A stretch of 64,000 bases of DNA from Penicillium oxalicum (lineage: Eukaryota > Ascomycota > Eurotiomycetes > Eurotiales > Aspergillaceae). The notes below the pieces were generated by a model. That model saw only the letters and a list, made by a program, of their open reading frames with translations. It searched no databases and was not told the DNA's origin. The stretch covers positions 1,364,001 through 1,428,000 of the forward strand of contig NC_064650.1 of NCBI RefSeq assembly GCF_001723175.1, given 5' to 3'. How positions within the stretch are numbered: position 1 is the first letter of the stretch; each line of letters starts with the position of its first letter. The translations under genes and the position numbers were made by a program. Shown one piece after another: positions 1-12,796 of this stretch.

Positions 1-81
1 GTTTGTTTCTATATTCCTTGCTAGGACCAATGCGGTAGAATTGCCAGCACGGAAACGCGTCACCTTCAAGACAACAACTCG

Positions 82-2290
82 ATGAAATCAAGCATGAGCT
101 TATCCCCTCCCCCCACACAACAATCACAGCCACAGCAGCAGCAACCATTGCCAATATCTTCATCTCTGATTCCCCGGAAACGATCTCTTAACGATACCCA
201 CGGCTCAATTGAATCATCACCTAGCGGACATAAGTGTGTCTTGGCCGTGAGTTACGACACAGAGAACCAGGAAAATCAGGACCCCGCCGTCACAGCATCG
301 ACAAAAGAAACGATACACTCACGTGAACAAGAGCCTATCTGGGGTGACGCTCCACGCATACAAGTTGTGGTGGAAAATAGTACAACCACCACCGCGATCA
401 TGTCAGGACCAAAAGAATCCACACCCGCGTGTATACCTTCTGTGGAAAACGGAAACTCTCGGCAGCTGGGCTCTGGGTCTCCGGCGAAAACAGATCAAGC
501 CTCGGCTCCTGCATCGAAGAAGCGAAAACTGTCTCCGTCAAGTCTGGATGCCAAACAGCAAGAAAAGGAAGCTCGGGAGCGGCAAAAACTAGAGGAGAAG
601 GCCAAGAAGGATGAAGAGAAGCGGATCAAGGCAGAGGAGAAGAAAAAGCGGGAGGAGGAGCGAGAAGAAGAGAAGCGATTGAAGGAAGAGGAGAAGAAGA
701 AGCGCGAGGAGGAGCGAGAAGAAGAGAGACGATTGAAAGAAGAGGAGAGAAAGAAACGAGAAGCGGAGAGGGAAGAGAAGAGGAAAGCCAAGGATGAGGA
801 AAAGGCTGCCAAAGAGGCGGCGAAAGAAGAAGAGAAAAAGCGAAAAGAGGAGGAAAAGCTGAAGAAGGAAAGGGTAAGTACCGGCTGAAATACCCCTGCT
901 GTCATACGGTTGACAATGGTCTTTTAACACCAATCATCTTTTAGGCACAACCTAAGCTTAACTCTTTCTTTGCCAAACCATCCTCTCCTGGCCCCAAAAT
1001 CGCACCAGCCAACGAGAGCCCTATCCTGGCCAAAACCCCCGCGGTGGTCGCTGCGGAGAGTGATGAGAGTACCGCAAAGCCGACGCGTTCAGATTACGAA
1101 AGGGCTTTTCCGGAATTCTACCTCCATTCGCATACTACGCTCGCGCCGTTGCATCGCTTTGAACGAGACCCTCAAGCTCTCGAGCACGTTCGTCAGGCGA
1201 TAGACGCAACCCTGAGCACGAGCGACACAAGTCAACCTCGCAAGGTCTCGTTCCGGCCTTCGGAAACATTTAAATACATGCCTTTTCGAAGACGCTGTGG
1301 CCGTCCGCGGCCATCAGTGAAGGACCTCCTGCTGAGGATGCAGAACGCTGGTGACGATCTGTTGATGGATCTCGACCCTAAAGACCAGCACAAGGCAGCT
1401 GAAGATGCCCACAAGGCTCTTCGTCAGGTGCCTATGAAGGTTTTGAAATTCGGAGAGGACGTGCGGCCTCCTTACCAGGGTACGTTTACTCGGCAAATCG
1501 ACGAGGTATCTGCGCGCAGGCTCGCACGGAACCCATATCATCGCGGCCTCCCCCATGTGAACTATGATTATGACTCCGAGGCGGAGTGGGAGGAACCCGA
1601 AGAAGAAGGCGAAGACCTTGACTCTGAAAATGACGAAGATGAAAGTGACGATGGCGATGATGACATGGCCGAGTTCCTCGATGATGAAGATGATGCCTTG
1701 CTTGGCGGCAAGCGCCGGCTCATAGTCGGGGATCTGGAGCCCAACTGCAGTGGAATCTGCTGGGCCGCTGATGGCGTGACCCCGGAGATGAAGGGATATC
1801 AAATCGAAACCATCTCCGATACGGTTCGCTTCCCGATCGACCCTTTCTCTACGGCTTACTGGGAGAAGCCTAAGCCCGTGGACTCGACCCCAGCTCAAGC
1901 ACGACATGCGCTCTCCAGTAAGAGCACTCTCGATGTGTTCCGGGTGACCAATTCAGCGGCCGCACCTCTTCCAGCCAATGCTGCACAGTCCATCATGGGT
2001 GGTGGCAAGGCCAAAAAGCCCTTCCCCCCGGAACAGCTGGGCGAGTTTCGGGCCGCGGTTGAAGCCAGCGATCTCGGTAAGGTTGGAACTATTGAGATTC
2101 TGAAGAAACGGTTCGTTACCCATTGTCGCCTATTCCCCCACGTGATTTCTCCGGCCCTGTTGCACCTCCTAACCCGTTTTCATGCTATAGGTTTCCCAAA
2201 GTCCCCAGGAATACCCTCAAAGCTACCCTTGATCAATATGCTGTCCGAGTTGGCCAAAAAGAGACAGACAAGAAATGGGTCTGGCAATGA
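82..2290 (+). CDS. rlf2: Chromatin assembly factor 1 large subunit (CAF-1 p150 / Cac1-like)
   Basis: Largest subunit of the CAF-1 histone chaperone, which deposits H3-H4 behind the replication fork in the nucleus. Three exons restore one frame: 82-873, 945-2110 and 2191-2290 (685 aa). The first exon ends in a long Lys/Glu/Arg-rich charged helix (the KER region, about residues 180-264). Directly after intron 1 comes QPKLNSFF (residues 266-273), which fits the PCNA-binding PIP consensus Qxx(I/L)xxFF. A region at about 300-480 and an acidic stretch (about 450-480, EEEGEDLDSENDEDE) match the ED/histone-binding part of the family. The third exon supplies the conserved tail RFPKVPRNTLKATLDQYA, which the unspliced frame would lose. 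The first ATG of the open frame is used; only 81 bp precede it, so a further upstream exon cannot be excluded. Confidence 0.9.
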
Positions 2291-5200
2291 GACAAGACGG
2301 TCGTGGGTTTCTTTGGCGCTCCCTGTTGAATACGATTCTCTTATGGGGCATTGATCGGTCATCTTGGTCGTTCATACTAAATGCATATTCCACGGCGTCA
2401 CTGTCTATATCCCCTGGCGTACTGGTAAGGAAACTTCTAGCGGGAATTCTTATTATCCAAGCATGGTCAGACCCTATGCTTCCACGTTTAAAAGCGGCCA
2501 TGTCACCAACCTCTGATGGCTAGAATTCGAGACTCTTCCATAACTCGTCGACCTCCTGAATGCCCTGGATGGACGACACATTCGTCTGGATTGCTATTCG
2601 CGAGTATTCATGGGGGGCCAGCTGGAGGATGCTGGCAGCTCTCAGGACTTCGACCAGAAAAGTGGCACGACTGATAGGCTAGCTGCATCCGAGATCGGAG
2701 CCACGCAACGTGGCCTGCAGATATGTTAGCTATGCTATCATGTGGACTGCAGTTGGATGATGAACAACACAGTGCGTGGGCCCCTCCTGCATGCCCACAT
2801 TTCTTACCTCAGTCTGCCGCGTTGGCTCCATCACTCGTGGACGTCTAGGTGCCTATTTCTTTTTGCCCCAATCTCGTGTTACATCATTTCAGCCGAGCTC
2901 ATTGAGAAAGGTTCCTCCAAGTATCAGCCCCGGCATGTTTAAATGTGTCTGGTGGGGTACATAGGTACCTATCCGGAATTTACAGTAGTATTTGTAGTGG
3001 CTAAAGGAGTTCAGTGCTGTCGAGGGGGACAAAGACTGCTGTAGTTTTCATTCTCGTAGTATGGAATCTAGATTTCTCGTGGTCAGCCTGCTTTGCCTCT
3101 GGTCCTGTCGATCACGATCCTAGTCGGCTTGAACGGGGCTCCTATCGCAGCCTGTTCTCGACAATCCGGAGCTCAGCAGAGAGGCTAACTCACTGCAGCT
3201 GATGCGACGACTCCACAAGCATCCTCGCGCCCGTATGTCCTGCGCCCGGATTTTTAACCTTTCCCGCAAGATCCCCTTCTTTTTTTCTCTCTCGTTTCTT
3301 TTGTTGATCCCTCCTTTCTTCCACTCACCGTTCTTGCGCAGTATTCTTCCTCGAGCATCATTACCGATTGGTTCCCCTCCTCTCCCCTTTTATCCCTGAC
3401 TTGCCCATTTTGTGCGCTTTCCTTGGAGATGATTTGATCGATCTGGTATCCCGATCGACCAACGACTGGCGTCGTCCGCCCCCCACAGCTGGACGGCGGA
3501 CCAGCAAGATGATCCGCTTTTGCCAACAAGCATGTTGAACTCTGCCCGGATACACGCGAGCGACGCTACTCACTGAGTCGCTAGTGACACTTCATCTAAG
3601 AGTCGACGGGGCCACACGCCTCCCGCAGTTCGTGGTCTCCGGAGGGTGGGTGGACGAATCATGATTCGAGTTGGAACCCTGTCCACCTCATTCCTGCATG
3701 TAGTGCCAGCGCATCGCGGGCGTACTGTAGTAGAGAGGGTACAAGGGGGAGTGCTAAATTCCTACTGATTGGGAAGGCAGGGACATGTACCATGGTCAGT
3801 TGATGCAATGATAGGTTGCAGTCGGTGGAAACGAGGTGCGGTAGGCCAAATTACCCGGGCAGGGAGCGCTAAAGGCTGGGTCAATATCAAAGTTACGAGA
3901 GGTCCTGCGAAGGGTGTACAGTGGAAGCAGGACATGCTGCTACCGAGTGTAGGTGACTTGAAAGGGCCACTTCAGGTACACGCTGTACCTCCTCTCCTTC
4001 AAACTTTCATGTGTCAATCCACCAAAGCTTGGGAATGGGTTCGGAGTAGGCTTGAGAAGGTGTTCAGGGCTTTCCAAGGTCTCGCGCAAGGATGCTCTAG
4101 ACTAGGGAATCGTACTCTGGGTGATCCGAATTCACCATTTCAAGAGACCAGGACGAGACGTTCAAGCCATGCGCTGAGATGGATTTCCCTGTCGACTTTC
4201 TGTGGGTCTTGAATGTCCCTTTTTCCAGACGTGGTGAGGCCCAGGCTGAAGAAGCTTGCCCCGATGCAGTTCGATACGATGAGGATGCAGCTGGAAGGGG
4301 TACACTATGAAGTCAGTAGGCGCGGACCAACCGAGACCCCACGATGTGATCCGAAAGCCTTGCCGTGTACAACTCTATTCGAGAGTCTCCTCGACCTTCA
4401 CACGACACGAGAAGTACCAGCAAGATTTTGTCTTTCTCATGGTCGGTCCATGTCCAGCCAGGTGAGGTACATCGACCTGAGGGGCGTGTGCCTGATGTGT
4501 ACTTGCGCCCGCCTCAGAACCCCTCACGTCCACCAGGTTGACAGTCCTGCATTTCAACCTTCTCAGCACTTCGTACCGTAAGCTTGAGATTAAAAAGTAA
4601 GCCCTTCCAGCCTTCCAGACACAACCAGGACACTCGAAAGGTACTCCACGTACGTTTTTGCTCAGCCGGCAGCCGCCACGCCTGCCACGCCCGCGACCAC
4701 ACCTGAACCTCGAGTGACAGCAAAGCCGGCGCGATCGTTCTGAGACAAGCCGTCTGCAAGAGTCCGCTTCGAGTCGCTTCATACTGCAGCAACAACTTGC
4801 ACACGATTCGATCGGTCCGCTGGCCAACGCTGCGCGTGATTTGCGGACCTTTCTGGTCATCCTCTTTCCCACCACACCACACACCAGAGTCCAGACAGTG
4901 TCTGCTCGTGATTCCTCGTGATCGGTCCACCCTTGCCCTTTTCTATCCCCTCTTTTCTCCCGTTCTCTGACTGAAACCTTCTGCTCCTTCACCGTCCCCG
5001 TTGCTGGGCTTCACCGTTACGTGACCGTCCATCCGAGCGGTCGTCCCTAGTCAATCGGAGCAGTCGTCTTGCGGGCTTGATCCCTTGTAATCTGCGATCC
5101 TCTTGGAGATACACTCTTTACTTATCCCGCCCCCGTCGCAATTCCCCGCTAGTTATCGTGAAACATACTGGACATCTTCTTCAGTGCTCTCTCCCCCGTC

Positions 5201-5345
5201 CGTGACGGCGCCACCCATCGATCGCTCTATGCCGTCCAGTCAGCGATCTACCCCGCGATAGAATCATGCGATAAGCATCCACCCGCTGCGGCCAGGACCA
5301 TCTCGCGACTGCATCATTTCGCCCGTCTACCGGACCGGTGACGAA
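2291..5345. other. Gene-free stretch of about 3 kb
   Basis: No open frame here has credible codon bias, splice structure or family resemblance. The longest ATG-like frame (3769-4212) is not recognisable. CT-rich tracts at about 3270-3350 and 4930-4990 look like fungal promoter or leader pyrimidine tracts. The right part is probably promoter and 5' leader of the gene starting at 5346. I cannot exclude a non-coding transcript. Confidence 0.5.
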
Positions 5346-8300
5346 ATGCTGGACCATCAGTCTGGCAAGGTCTTGTCATCGCTGGCTTCAGCACCCAGTG
5401 AGTGATCTGTCCGTTCATATACATGCCCCAAATTGCCAATTTTTATCCTTTGCCTCTTTTTTTTTTGCCTCGTCAACGTCGGGGGGCGCAAATGAGCGCC
5501 TCTCTTGCCTCAGCACGGCGGCCGTTGGTGCCTGAATCTCTCCCCCCGTACTTGGCTCCTTAATCTGATCTGGTCTTCTCCTCTTTCATTTTCCTCCCGC
5601 ACAGCCGCGCCTATGTCCGCTTGTCAAGCTGGTGTGCCCAGTGATACTCTGTCTCCAGTGATAGATCCCGCGTCGGTTCCTTTGCCTCCTTCTCCATGCG
5701 CGTCACCCCCAGCGCCATTTGTGAGGCCAGAAGAGTCCGCTCGGAGGGCGGACCCAACCGTGGGCCCAGGTGAGTTGGATGGCTCGGCCCGCTCCATCCC
5801 CAAACAGGAAATCCTCAGCGCTCCTGAGGAGGGATCGAGGCCCCCGGTTGCACCCATCGCAATGCCGGTATCTCCACCAACATATGGTGATACCCCCTCG
5901 ATCGTATTTGAGGAATTTGCCCGGCGATATCTTCAAAGTCGCCAAAAGCGCATCCAAAGCCGGCGCCTGGACTCTCGTCTGCGCGCGACCAAGGTATCGA
6001 TTGGAGTTTTGTCGCGCATGATCCGCGTGGGGAATACGGTTCAAAGGGGGTTGATCGAAGCTCTCAAGCATGACGACAAATCCAGCTTTGTCACTCTCTA
6101 CCAGACACTTTTGGACCTTCAGGAGTCGTGCGACTTCAACACGCAAACCCATGAGGATGGACACCTGTCCGATGATCCAAAGTCGTCCGTGGATGCTGAA
6201 AGTAATCTTTCCCTGGACTTTTTTCACCAGCTCAGCCCCCAATCCCAGATGGACACACTGGAAATCTTGCAGCGAGTTCGGTCGGATCCCCAATTTTTGG
6301 TTAATCGTCTTCGCAGCTTCACGTCCCCTCAACTGGCCGCGTTCGTCTTCCCGGCCTCTTCTTTGGACTCGGGAGATCCGGCTTTTCCTTCTTCTTTCTC
6401 TGCTGCTGGTTCCTCATCGTCCCGGTTCCGTGGCCAATACTCAGTGAACCGAAATTCAACGCAAACTGTCTCTTTCAAGAACCATGCGTATGCCTTTGAA
6501 CGGACGGATCCTTTGACCGTTTTGCTTTGTAATGTGTTTGCTGCACCGTTGGAATCCGAGTCTGCCGAGTCCAGACTCCGGCTGGATGTGTGGTCGACCG
6601 TCTGCGCGCAACTAATCTCCCACGGCAGCAGTAGATATTTTCCTTTAGTCGGTCAGGTCCTGTCATTCTGGGCCACGGATCAGAATTGGAAAGCCCGGCC
6701 CAAGTTCGAGCTTTATTTGATGGATGTTCTACAAACGGGTGCATTCCTTTTGGAATACACAGCTAGCCCAGCTGGTTTGGATTTTACTCCGGAAGCTTTG
6801 GACCCTTTACGCACGGATGTGGCCGAGGAGTTTTTTGCCTCTGCAATGGACGGCCTATTTGATATGCTGGATGACCCTGACGGCGGATTTCCCAGTGCGG
6901 TCTTGGGCTTTGCTCGAGCGGTTCTTCAGAAATTGGAATCGACTGACAGTCGCAGCCGTTTTCTTGAGTATCTTTTCGTGCAGTGGTTTTTCCCCAAATT
7001 CCTCTACGGCGCCTTGACATATCCCGAGGTACGATCCCTCTGTTACCCGTTTTGGGGTTCCTGTTCGCGAATTGATGTTACGGGTGAGGCTGACCCCATG
7101 TTACTTTGGACTTTCCAGACCCACGGGCTACTACTGGATTTCCATATCCGCAAAGACGCCCGCGAAAAGTTGCTTGGCCAAGTCGGGCTCCGTGCATATT
7201 CTCAAGTTTTTGCTGTCCTACGATCAATGTACGTGGGGCTCTGCCCAAGTCTCCGATTTCGGTGTCACTACTAAAATCAAGTGCTCGACAGGCATCATGT
7301 GTCGATACTTCGCCCCTCGGTTAAAGCGCATGTGGACAATATGCTGTCTCGGTTCGAGGTCGACCATTCATCTGCACAGCCCTCTGCAAAGTTGCCCGTC
7401 GAGGCCAAGGCGGGGACGAACTGCAATTTTGGCGATGACACAGCAGCAAACTTCCTCCTTTTATCGTCAGCCGATGTAATCACATTGTTAGATGCTCTAT
7501 TTCCAAAGCTAGGATCCCCGGTCAATCCATCGTCAGCGTACGCTGGCATCCCATTGAATGTGACCTGGACCGGATCGCGAGTTGCATTACCGACAGGGGA
7601 CGAGAACGCAAGATCCGATCTCGGGCAACCTTGTCCGCCCACATTTCGAAATACACATTCCACCCAGGCAGATTCATCGCCTGTGACTCGCTCGAACGAT
7701 GAGATCTTTGAGGCTGCCGCACGGATTCGCTTTGAGATGAGCGATCTAGATGAGCCGAGTGAACGCATTACCTTGGACCACCCCGCGGAAGAACATTGGA
7801 CACTATTTCCAGTGAAATGCGTCGGCCGTGCGGTCGCGGGCATTGTTACGGCTGGCCAGCCAACAGCGGACAGTGAGTATGACACTCCCCGCATCGAGCA
7901 GAACCAGGCGGACAATCGCGAAGCCTTGCAGAAGGCTATTATTCGTCTTGTCCGTGAGGGTCACTGGCATCAGTCAGGAGAATCAACCCAAAACATCCTG
8001 GACTCAAGGGTGGCCTCGGCGACACTACGGCAACGATTCAATCAGGCCATGTTCTCTGCCCAGCATAACTCGGACTTTGTCAGTGCCCATTATTGGTGGA
8101 ATGCGTCACGGCAACTGTGCCAACCTTCGAGCTTTGTTCCGTCGGTCGGCGACAACTGGATCCTGGATCCTATGCACAGATCCTGCATGCGTTCGCTGGA
8201 ACAGTCAGTGGCCATTATAGAGCAATGCGAGAGCGATTTCTTGCTCTTGGAACAAACCCTTCACCGGATTCGGGCTCGTGTCAAATCGTTCATGGCTACC

Positions 8301-10397
8301 ATGTCCAAGATTCGTGTCAAGATGTGGTACATGACCGACGTGAAGAACTCTATGCGATATGAGGAAGCTCGAAATGTGACCACAGCTCTGACCATGATTC
8401 CGACTGCGCGCCCGCAAACCACAGAACTACCGGAAGATTCGCGGTCTAGGTTCGGGTCCCGTTCTCTAGGCGGCTCTTTGTTTCAGAAGCCCGAGGTACA
8501 GATACTGAAAATGATGACTGCACCCTCAAGTCAAGGTGGCCCCCGAAAATTGTCCGATGAGCAGGTTGATTTGACCCGCAAGTGGCTGGCCCACAGCAAT
8601 ATCGACAACTTTTGTAAGGGGGAAGAGCGTATCCACCGGTTCTGCTATGAGGTACGTTCGAGCGTCAATCGGCTCGTAGGGGAAACCATGGCAGAGACTC
8701 CCGTCCTTTGGGCAAGTGAGTTGTTTCAAAGAGAGCGCGTGAGATACGATGGCTATGCATGCCGACCCTTCCCTGGTCTATCAATACCTACAACTCCACG
8801 ACCATCCACGGGGGCAAGTGACGATCAGCCTCACACGCATCATCTTTACAGCTCCAATCTTCCTATGACTGATCCGTACAACCGCCCTCCTGACTTGTCC
8901 CCTCTTCTGGGGCACAAACAGTCCATTCAGAGTCTTCTTTCAGACAAGTATCGATCCCACCGTGACTTGGCCGCGTTTGATGTCTCCTCGTTGGGGGGGT
9001 CGCCCAGCCGTGCTGCGTCATCTTCAACCAGCGATACGTACAGTTCTTTCTGGTCAGCGCACCAAGGCCACTCTACCTACGCGGCCAGCGTATCCACCGC
9101 TTACTCTCGGCCTCCTTCGATGATCAGTGACGGCGCTACCCGTCAACCTCGCCATTCTGAGCGGAAGACACATGGTAAGGTCGAGTTCATGGAAGATCTT
9201 CGGCAGCACTTGACAAGCCTTCTCTTGAGCGATTTGGGCTCTCCCGTGTGGAGTTGCGGTAGTGAGACGGACGCCTGGTTCACCCGTTATCTTGGCCATC
9301 CGCCGGTGAAAACCCAGATGCAGAGGAATGCCTCCTACCAGAGATTCTACTCAGACTATCAGAAGAGATCCAGTCATCTCGAAAATCAGCGACGGTCACC
9401 CGGAGCGCAACGAAGTCGATCGCTTGACCGCTCGTGGGGGCCTGCCCAACAAAACCCATCGGGAGGTGTCCAAGACACTCCTCGAAAAGATCACCTGCCT
9501 ACATTCTCCTATCAGGCTGTATTTCGGCGTCTTCTTGATGTCTTCTCGCGTCATGGCAATCCCCTTGTCAAGCTCAACGCTCTCAGAGACTTGCGGTCCA
9601 TGGTGATTGCTTCATTGATGTCGCCCGTCGATGCTACGACAGGCGCTTCAGAGGACGAGACAAGGCACAGGGGCATTTCCCGGGCGCAACCAACTCGCAG
9701 AAGGTTCTCGGATTCTTGTGCGCCATCCCGATTCCAGACAAATACTGCGTTTCCCTCAGTGATTCCTTCTGTCTCTGCCAATTTTGGCTCGATGCCCTCC
9801 GAGTATACTGTCCCGTCGGAAGAGCAAATCGTTGCCGCTTTCCGAAATCTGATCTTGGAGGTTAAGCCGAAGACTCTCTTCCGAGATCTACAGTACATAT
9901 CCGCTTTTGTCCCTGCGGAGTACTTCAACAAATCTGATGGCCAAACCGCATTTTTCCAGTTTGGTCTGGCTGCTTTGGCTCTCAAAGGAGAACTATGCCA
10001 TGGCATGGTGGAAATTGCAGATCGGATCGTCTCTCAAGAGCTTCTGCGCCGACATCCTCCTCCCGGTGCCGACTTCCACGCTCGCCCGGGCCACGCAATT
10101 GAGGATGCTGCGGAAATGTGGATCATCGCAGCCAAGGAAGGCAATCCCATCGCGCAGCGTGAGTTAGCTATTCTCTATCTGACTCATCCCGAGCGTCTCC
10201 AACGGGTCACCTTACCTCTCACTCGGCCACGGGACACTTTTAAGGCAGAGATGATGTATATGCGTGGGAAAGATTCCAAGTCCGACCCACAGAGTATGTG
10301 TCTGGCACTGCACTGGATGCAGCTCTCAGCTAATGGCGGAGATGTTCTTGCCCGCAACCGGCTCCGTGAGCGAGAGGAATTTGATTCCATTGCATGA
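5346..10397 (+). CDS. Large conserved fungal protein of unknown function with C-terminal Sel1-like repeats (1593 aa)
   Basis: Three exons join in frame: 5346-5397, 5605-7228 and 7292-10397, giving 1593 aa. The small first exon has a GTGAGT donor and its phase fits the CACAG acceptor at 5601-5604. The alternative start at 5613 would drop only 20 residues. Residues about 20-110 are Pro/Ser-rich and disordered. A long helical region follows (about 120-560); its motif FVQWFFPKFLYGAL and overall pattern faintly recall RasGAP-type helical domains, but I do not claim homology. The middle (about 830-1250) is Ser/Arg-rich and low-complexity. The last 250 residues are helical, with AAKEGNPIAQRELAILYL and ALHWMQLSANGGDVLARNRL, which match Sel1/TPR-like repeats used as protein-interaction scaffolds. 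Function is unknown; a signalling or adaptor role is only inference. Confidence 0.85.
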
Positions 10398-11644
10398 CAG
10401 GTTCAGTCTTGGGCTTGGGTCATTTTGTTATTCCTTCTTCATTTCTATCGGCCTTTATGGGTCTACATCCTTCTACCGATCTCCATGTTCTCTTGATACT
10501 CTTTTTCTTTCTTTCTTTCTCTTTTTCTTTTTTCTTTTTCTTTCTCTTTTTCTTTTTTCTTTTTCTTTCTCTTTTTCTTTCTCACCTGTCACTTCATTTC
10601 GCCCGGCTTTCTTGTTTCTCTCAGATGAGGTCGAGGCAGGCCTTGAGCTCATTCGATGATTATGCGCATACACAGATACCCCTTCTTCAATCATGTTTTC
10701 TATATTTGCAATTTGTGAGATCTTAGAGGGTGATCATCTTTGCATTGGCGTGATGTGGACTTGGAATCAGGAGATATTCTCCGTAGATATGAAAATTGGT
10801 CTCTCATCTCTCCTGTTGCATTCCAGAGTCTTAAAAGAATCTACGGTCGCTGGGTATACCTAAAATCCGAGGGGGAATCATCTGAGTGAGGTCAGTTTTG
10901 GTATACTATACTGTGTGCACGTGCGTCCATGGATCCTGAAGCATGATGGCATCCTTGCCTGATAATTTCGTAATCTGTCTGATCTGATCAATTATGGCTC
11001 TGCGAGCCAGCAGGATTACCATGGTCATGCCTCTCGTCTGGAAGCCATCGGACGAATAGATGGATGGACCACCTAGGGAAGGAAAAATATATATATATCT
11101 AGTTGTGAATCTGCCATTTTTACCGGGAACTTCACCCGACCTAGACGTGGAATTCCCGCAGGAGTGTTATATGCATAGTGTGTATCTTGTGCAAGGAAAG
11201 CAGGCGAAGATCCATGGAACCGTTGCAGGGCTGCGGATGTATCTTGTTGACTAGTTACTCTCGTTTCCAGTCGGAGTCGGGGCGTACTGAGGTTCTTGTC
11301 TGCAGGAAGACGTCAGGCGCCAAGCCCGACGTCATTACACCCCACGTGCCCTTCCCATCTGCACATCTTCACGCAGCTGACAATCGACCGTTACGGCTGA
11401 TCTTGACCTTTGTAAATTTCTCGACATCTGAACCTCGCCAACTCCTGCTCTCCCTCTCTCCCTCTCTCACCTAGTCGCAGACGGGAACTTGTTTGCGCTC
11501 AAACAGTCGCACCTCATCTGACTTCAAAAGACCCGCTATTCAGTCATCCCGCGCGGCCTAACCCCTCCAAATAAAACTGGCGACATCGTCCACTTGGAGA
11601 ACTCGACAGCGTCAGCGTTTTCTCCGTCAGACTCTCCGCCCACC
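10398..11644. other. Intergenic region between the 1593-aa gene and glc8
   Basis: Holds the 3' UTR of the upstream gene, including a strong pyrimidine tract at 10500-10585, and the promoter and leader of glc8. A CT-rich run at about 11440-11470 lies near the expected transcription start. I see no coding frame with bias. Confidence 0.5.
10501..10585. repeat. Imperfect polypyrimidine tandem repeat (CTTT/CTTTTT units)
   Basis: Almost pure C/T stretch in which a unit of about 25 bp, CTTTCTCTTTTTCTTTTTTC plus a few T-rich bases, occurs between two and three times. It begins about 100 bp after the stop codon of the upstream gene, so it is probably transcribed in its 3' UTR. A slippage-prone microsatellite. 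Confidence 0.7.
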
Positions 11645-12796
11645 ATGACTACTGCGCCTACCATGCCTTCAAAGGCTCGTAGCACCGACGATGTTCACGT
11701 TCGACCTAAAGGTGAGTTTCTCCTCAGAAAGAGTAGGAAAGAGAGAGAAAGAGGGGAAGGGGGGCAAGAGAAGGAGAGAAGATCAGCTTGGGCGGGGCAT
11801 CATCAGTATGCTGATGGCATTCATTTTCTTCGACGCTGTCTAGGTATCCTGAAGAATAGTAACTCTTTCCAACTTGCTCCCGTGTCTGCGCCCGTGGCTG
11901 CAGCGCGGCCGAGCATTTCCCCTCTGACTGAAACTGGCGACACCAAGGAGTTGACACTCCAAAACACCTTGGTCAATGCGGGCCGGCGACGATCATCCTC
12001 CACGCGACCGGGCTCTGAGTTGCGTCGGCAATCACACGCGAGTCAGCATGATGAGAATGAGCCACGCTTGAAATGGGACGAGGCGAATCTCTATCTGACA
12101 GAGCAGGAACGCACAGCGAAGATGAAGATCGATGAACCAAAGACTCCGTATGCGCCGCACTACGATCCAGCCGAGGATGAAGAGGAGATTCAGCTCGAGG
12201 AGGCCCAGGAACGCCTGATCGACGCGCAAGACGTGGTGGTTGATGAACTCGACAAGACCACTCGCGGGGGCCACCACAAGAAGGGCGTGTCCGAGGACGA
12301 CATTCCAGACCTGGAGCTTGGCGAGGCGGAAGAGAACCCCGTTGCTGAAGAGGGCCCTGCTCAGAGGATCTATCGCGAGCGCAGCATGAGCACCGAGTCA
12401 CACAAGAGCGACAAACATGTTGTGGTGGAGCCAGAGTCCAACGGGGATGTGGGTGCGACCGAGAACGATCTCATCACCACCGAGGAAGCAAAGGAGAAGC
12501 ACCGCCAGTTTGAGGAACATCGAAAGAAGCACTACGAGATGCGGAATATCAAGGAACTTCTTGCGTAAGTTGGAGGAATCTCGTAGTTCTTGTTTGTTTG
12601 TTTTTTTTATCTTTCTTTCTTTTTTGTTTTTTGAGTGGAAGAATGCAAGGCTGTATCGAGGCTAACACTGTCATCTTCAAGGCATCCCGAGGAACTTGAT
12701 GAGGATGAGATGGACGAGGAGGAGGATACAACCGGTCCTGGTCCTGCGCCCGCCATGCCCGGTATTCCTGAGCAGTTCCGGAGTAGTGGGCAATAA
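11645..12796 (+). CDS. glc8: Protein phosphatase inhibitor 2 / GLC8-like PP1 regulator
   Basis: Regulator of type-1 protein phosphatase (Glc7/PP1). Exons 11645-11711, 11844-12564 and 12682-12796 give 300 aa. Splicing of intron 1 creates RPKGILKNS at residues 21-29, the KGILK signature of inhibitor-2 that contacts PP1. Further on are KWDEANLYLTEQERTAKMKI and DEPKTPY, the conserved segment with the Thr-Pro phosphorylation site, and later EEHRKKHYEMRNIKELL, matching the third PP1-binding helix of the family. The C-terminus is acidic. The protein is mostly disordered, as usual for inhibitor-2. It is longer than human I-2 (about 205 aa), mainly from Ser/Arg-rich and acidic linkers. The start is the ATG in context CACCATGAC; no alternative ATG precedes it in the exon. 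Confidence 0.9.

Noticed and set aside
3769..4212. 147-codon frame in the 3 kb gap
   Set aside because: Non-ATG start (TTG), no codon bias, no recognisable domain.
5505..5612. Start of the 1593-aa gene at 5505
   Set aside because: That position is TTG, not ATG, and the stretch lies inside the intron 5398-5604 predicted from strong splice sites.
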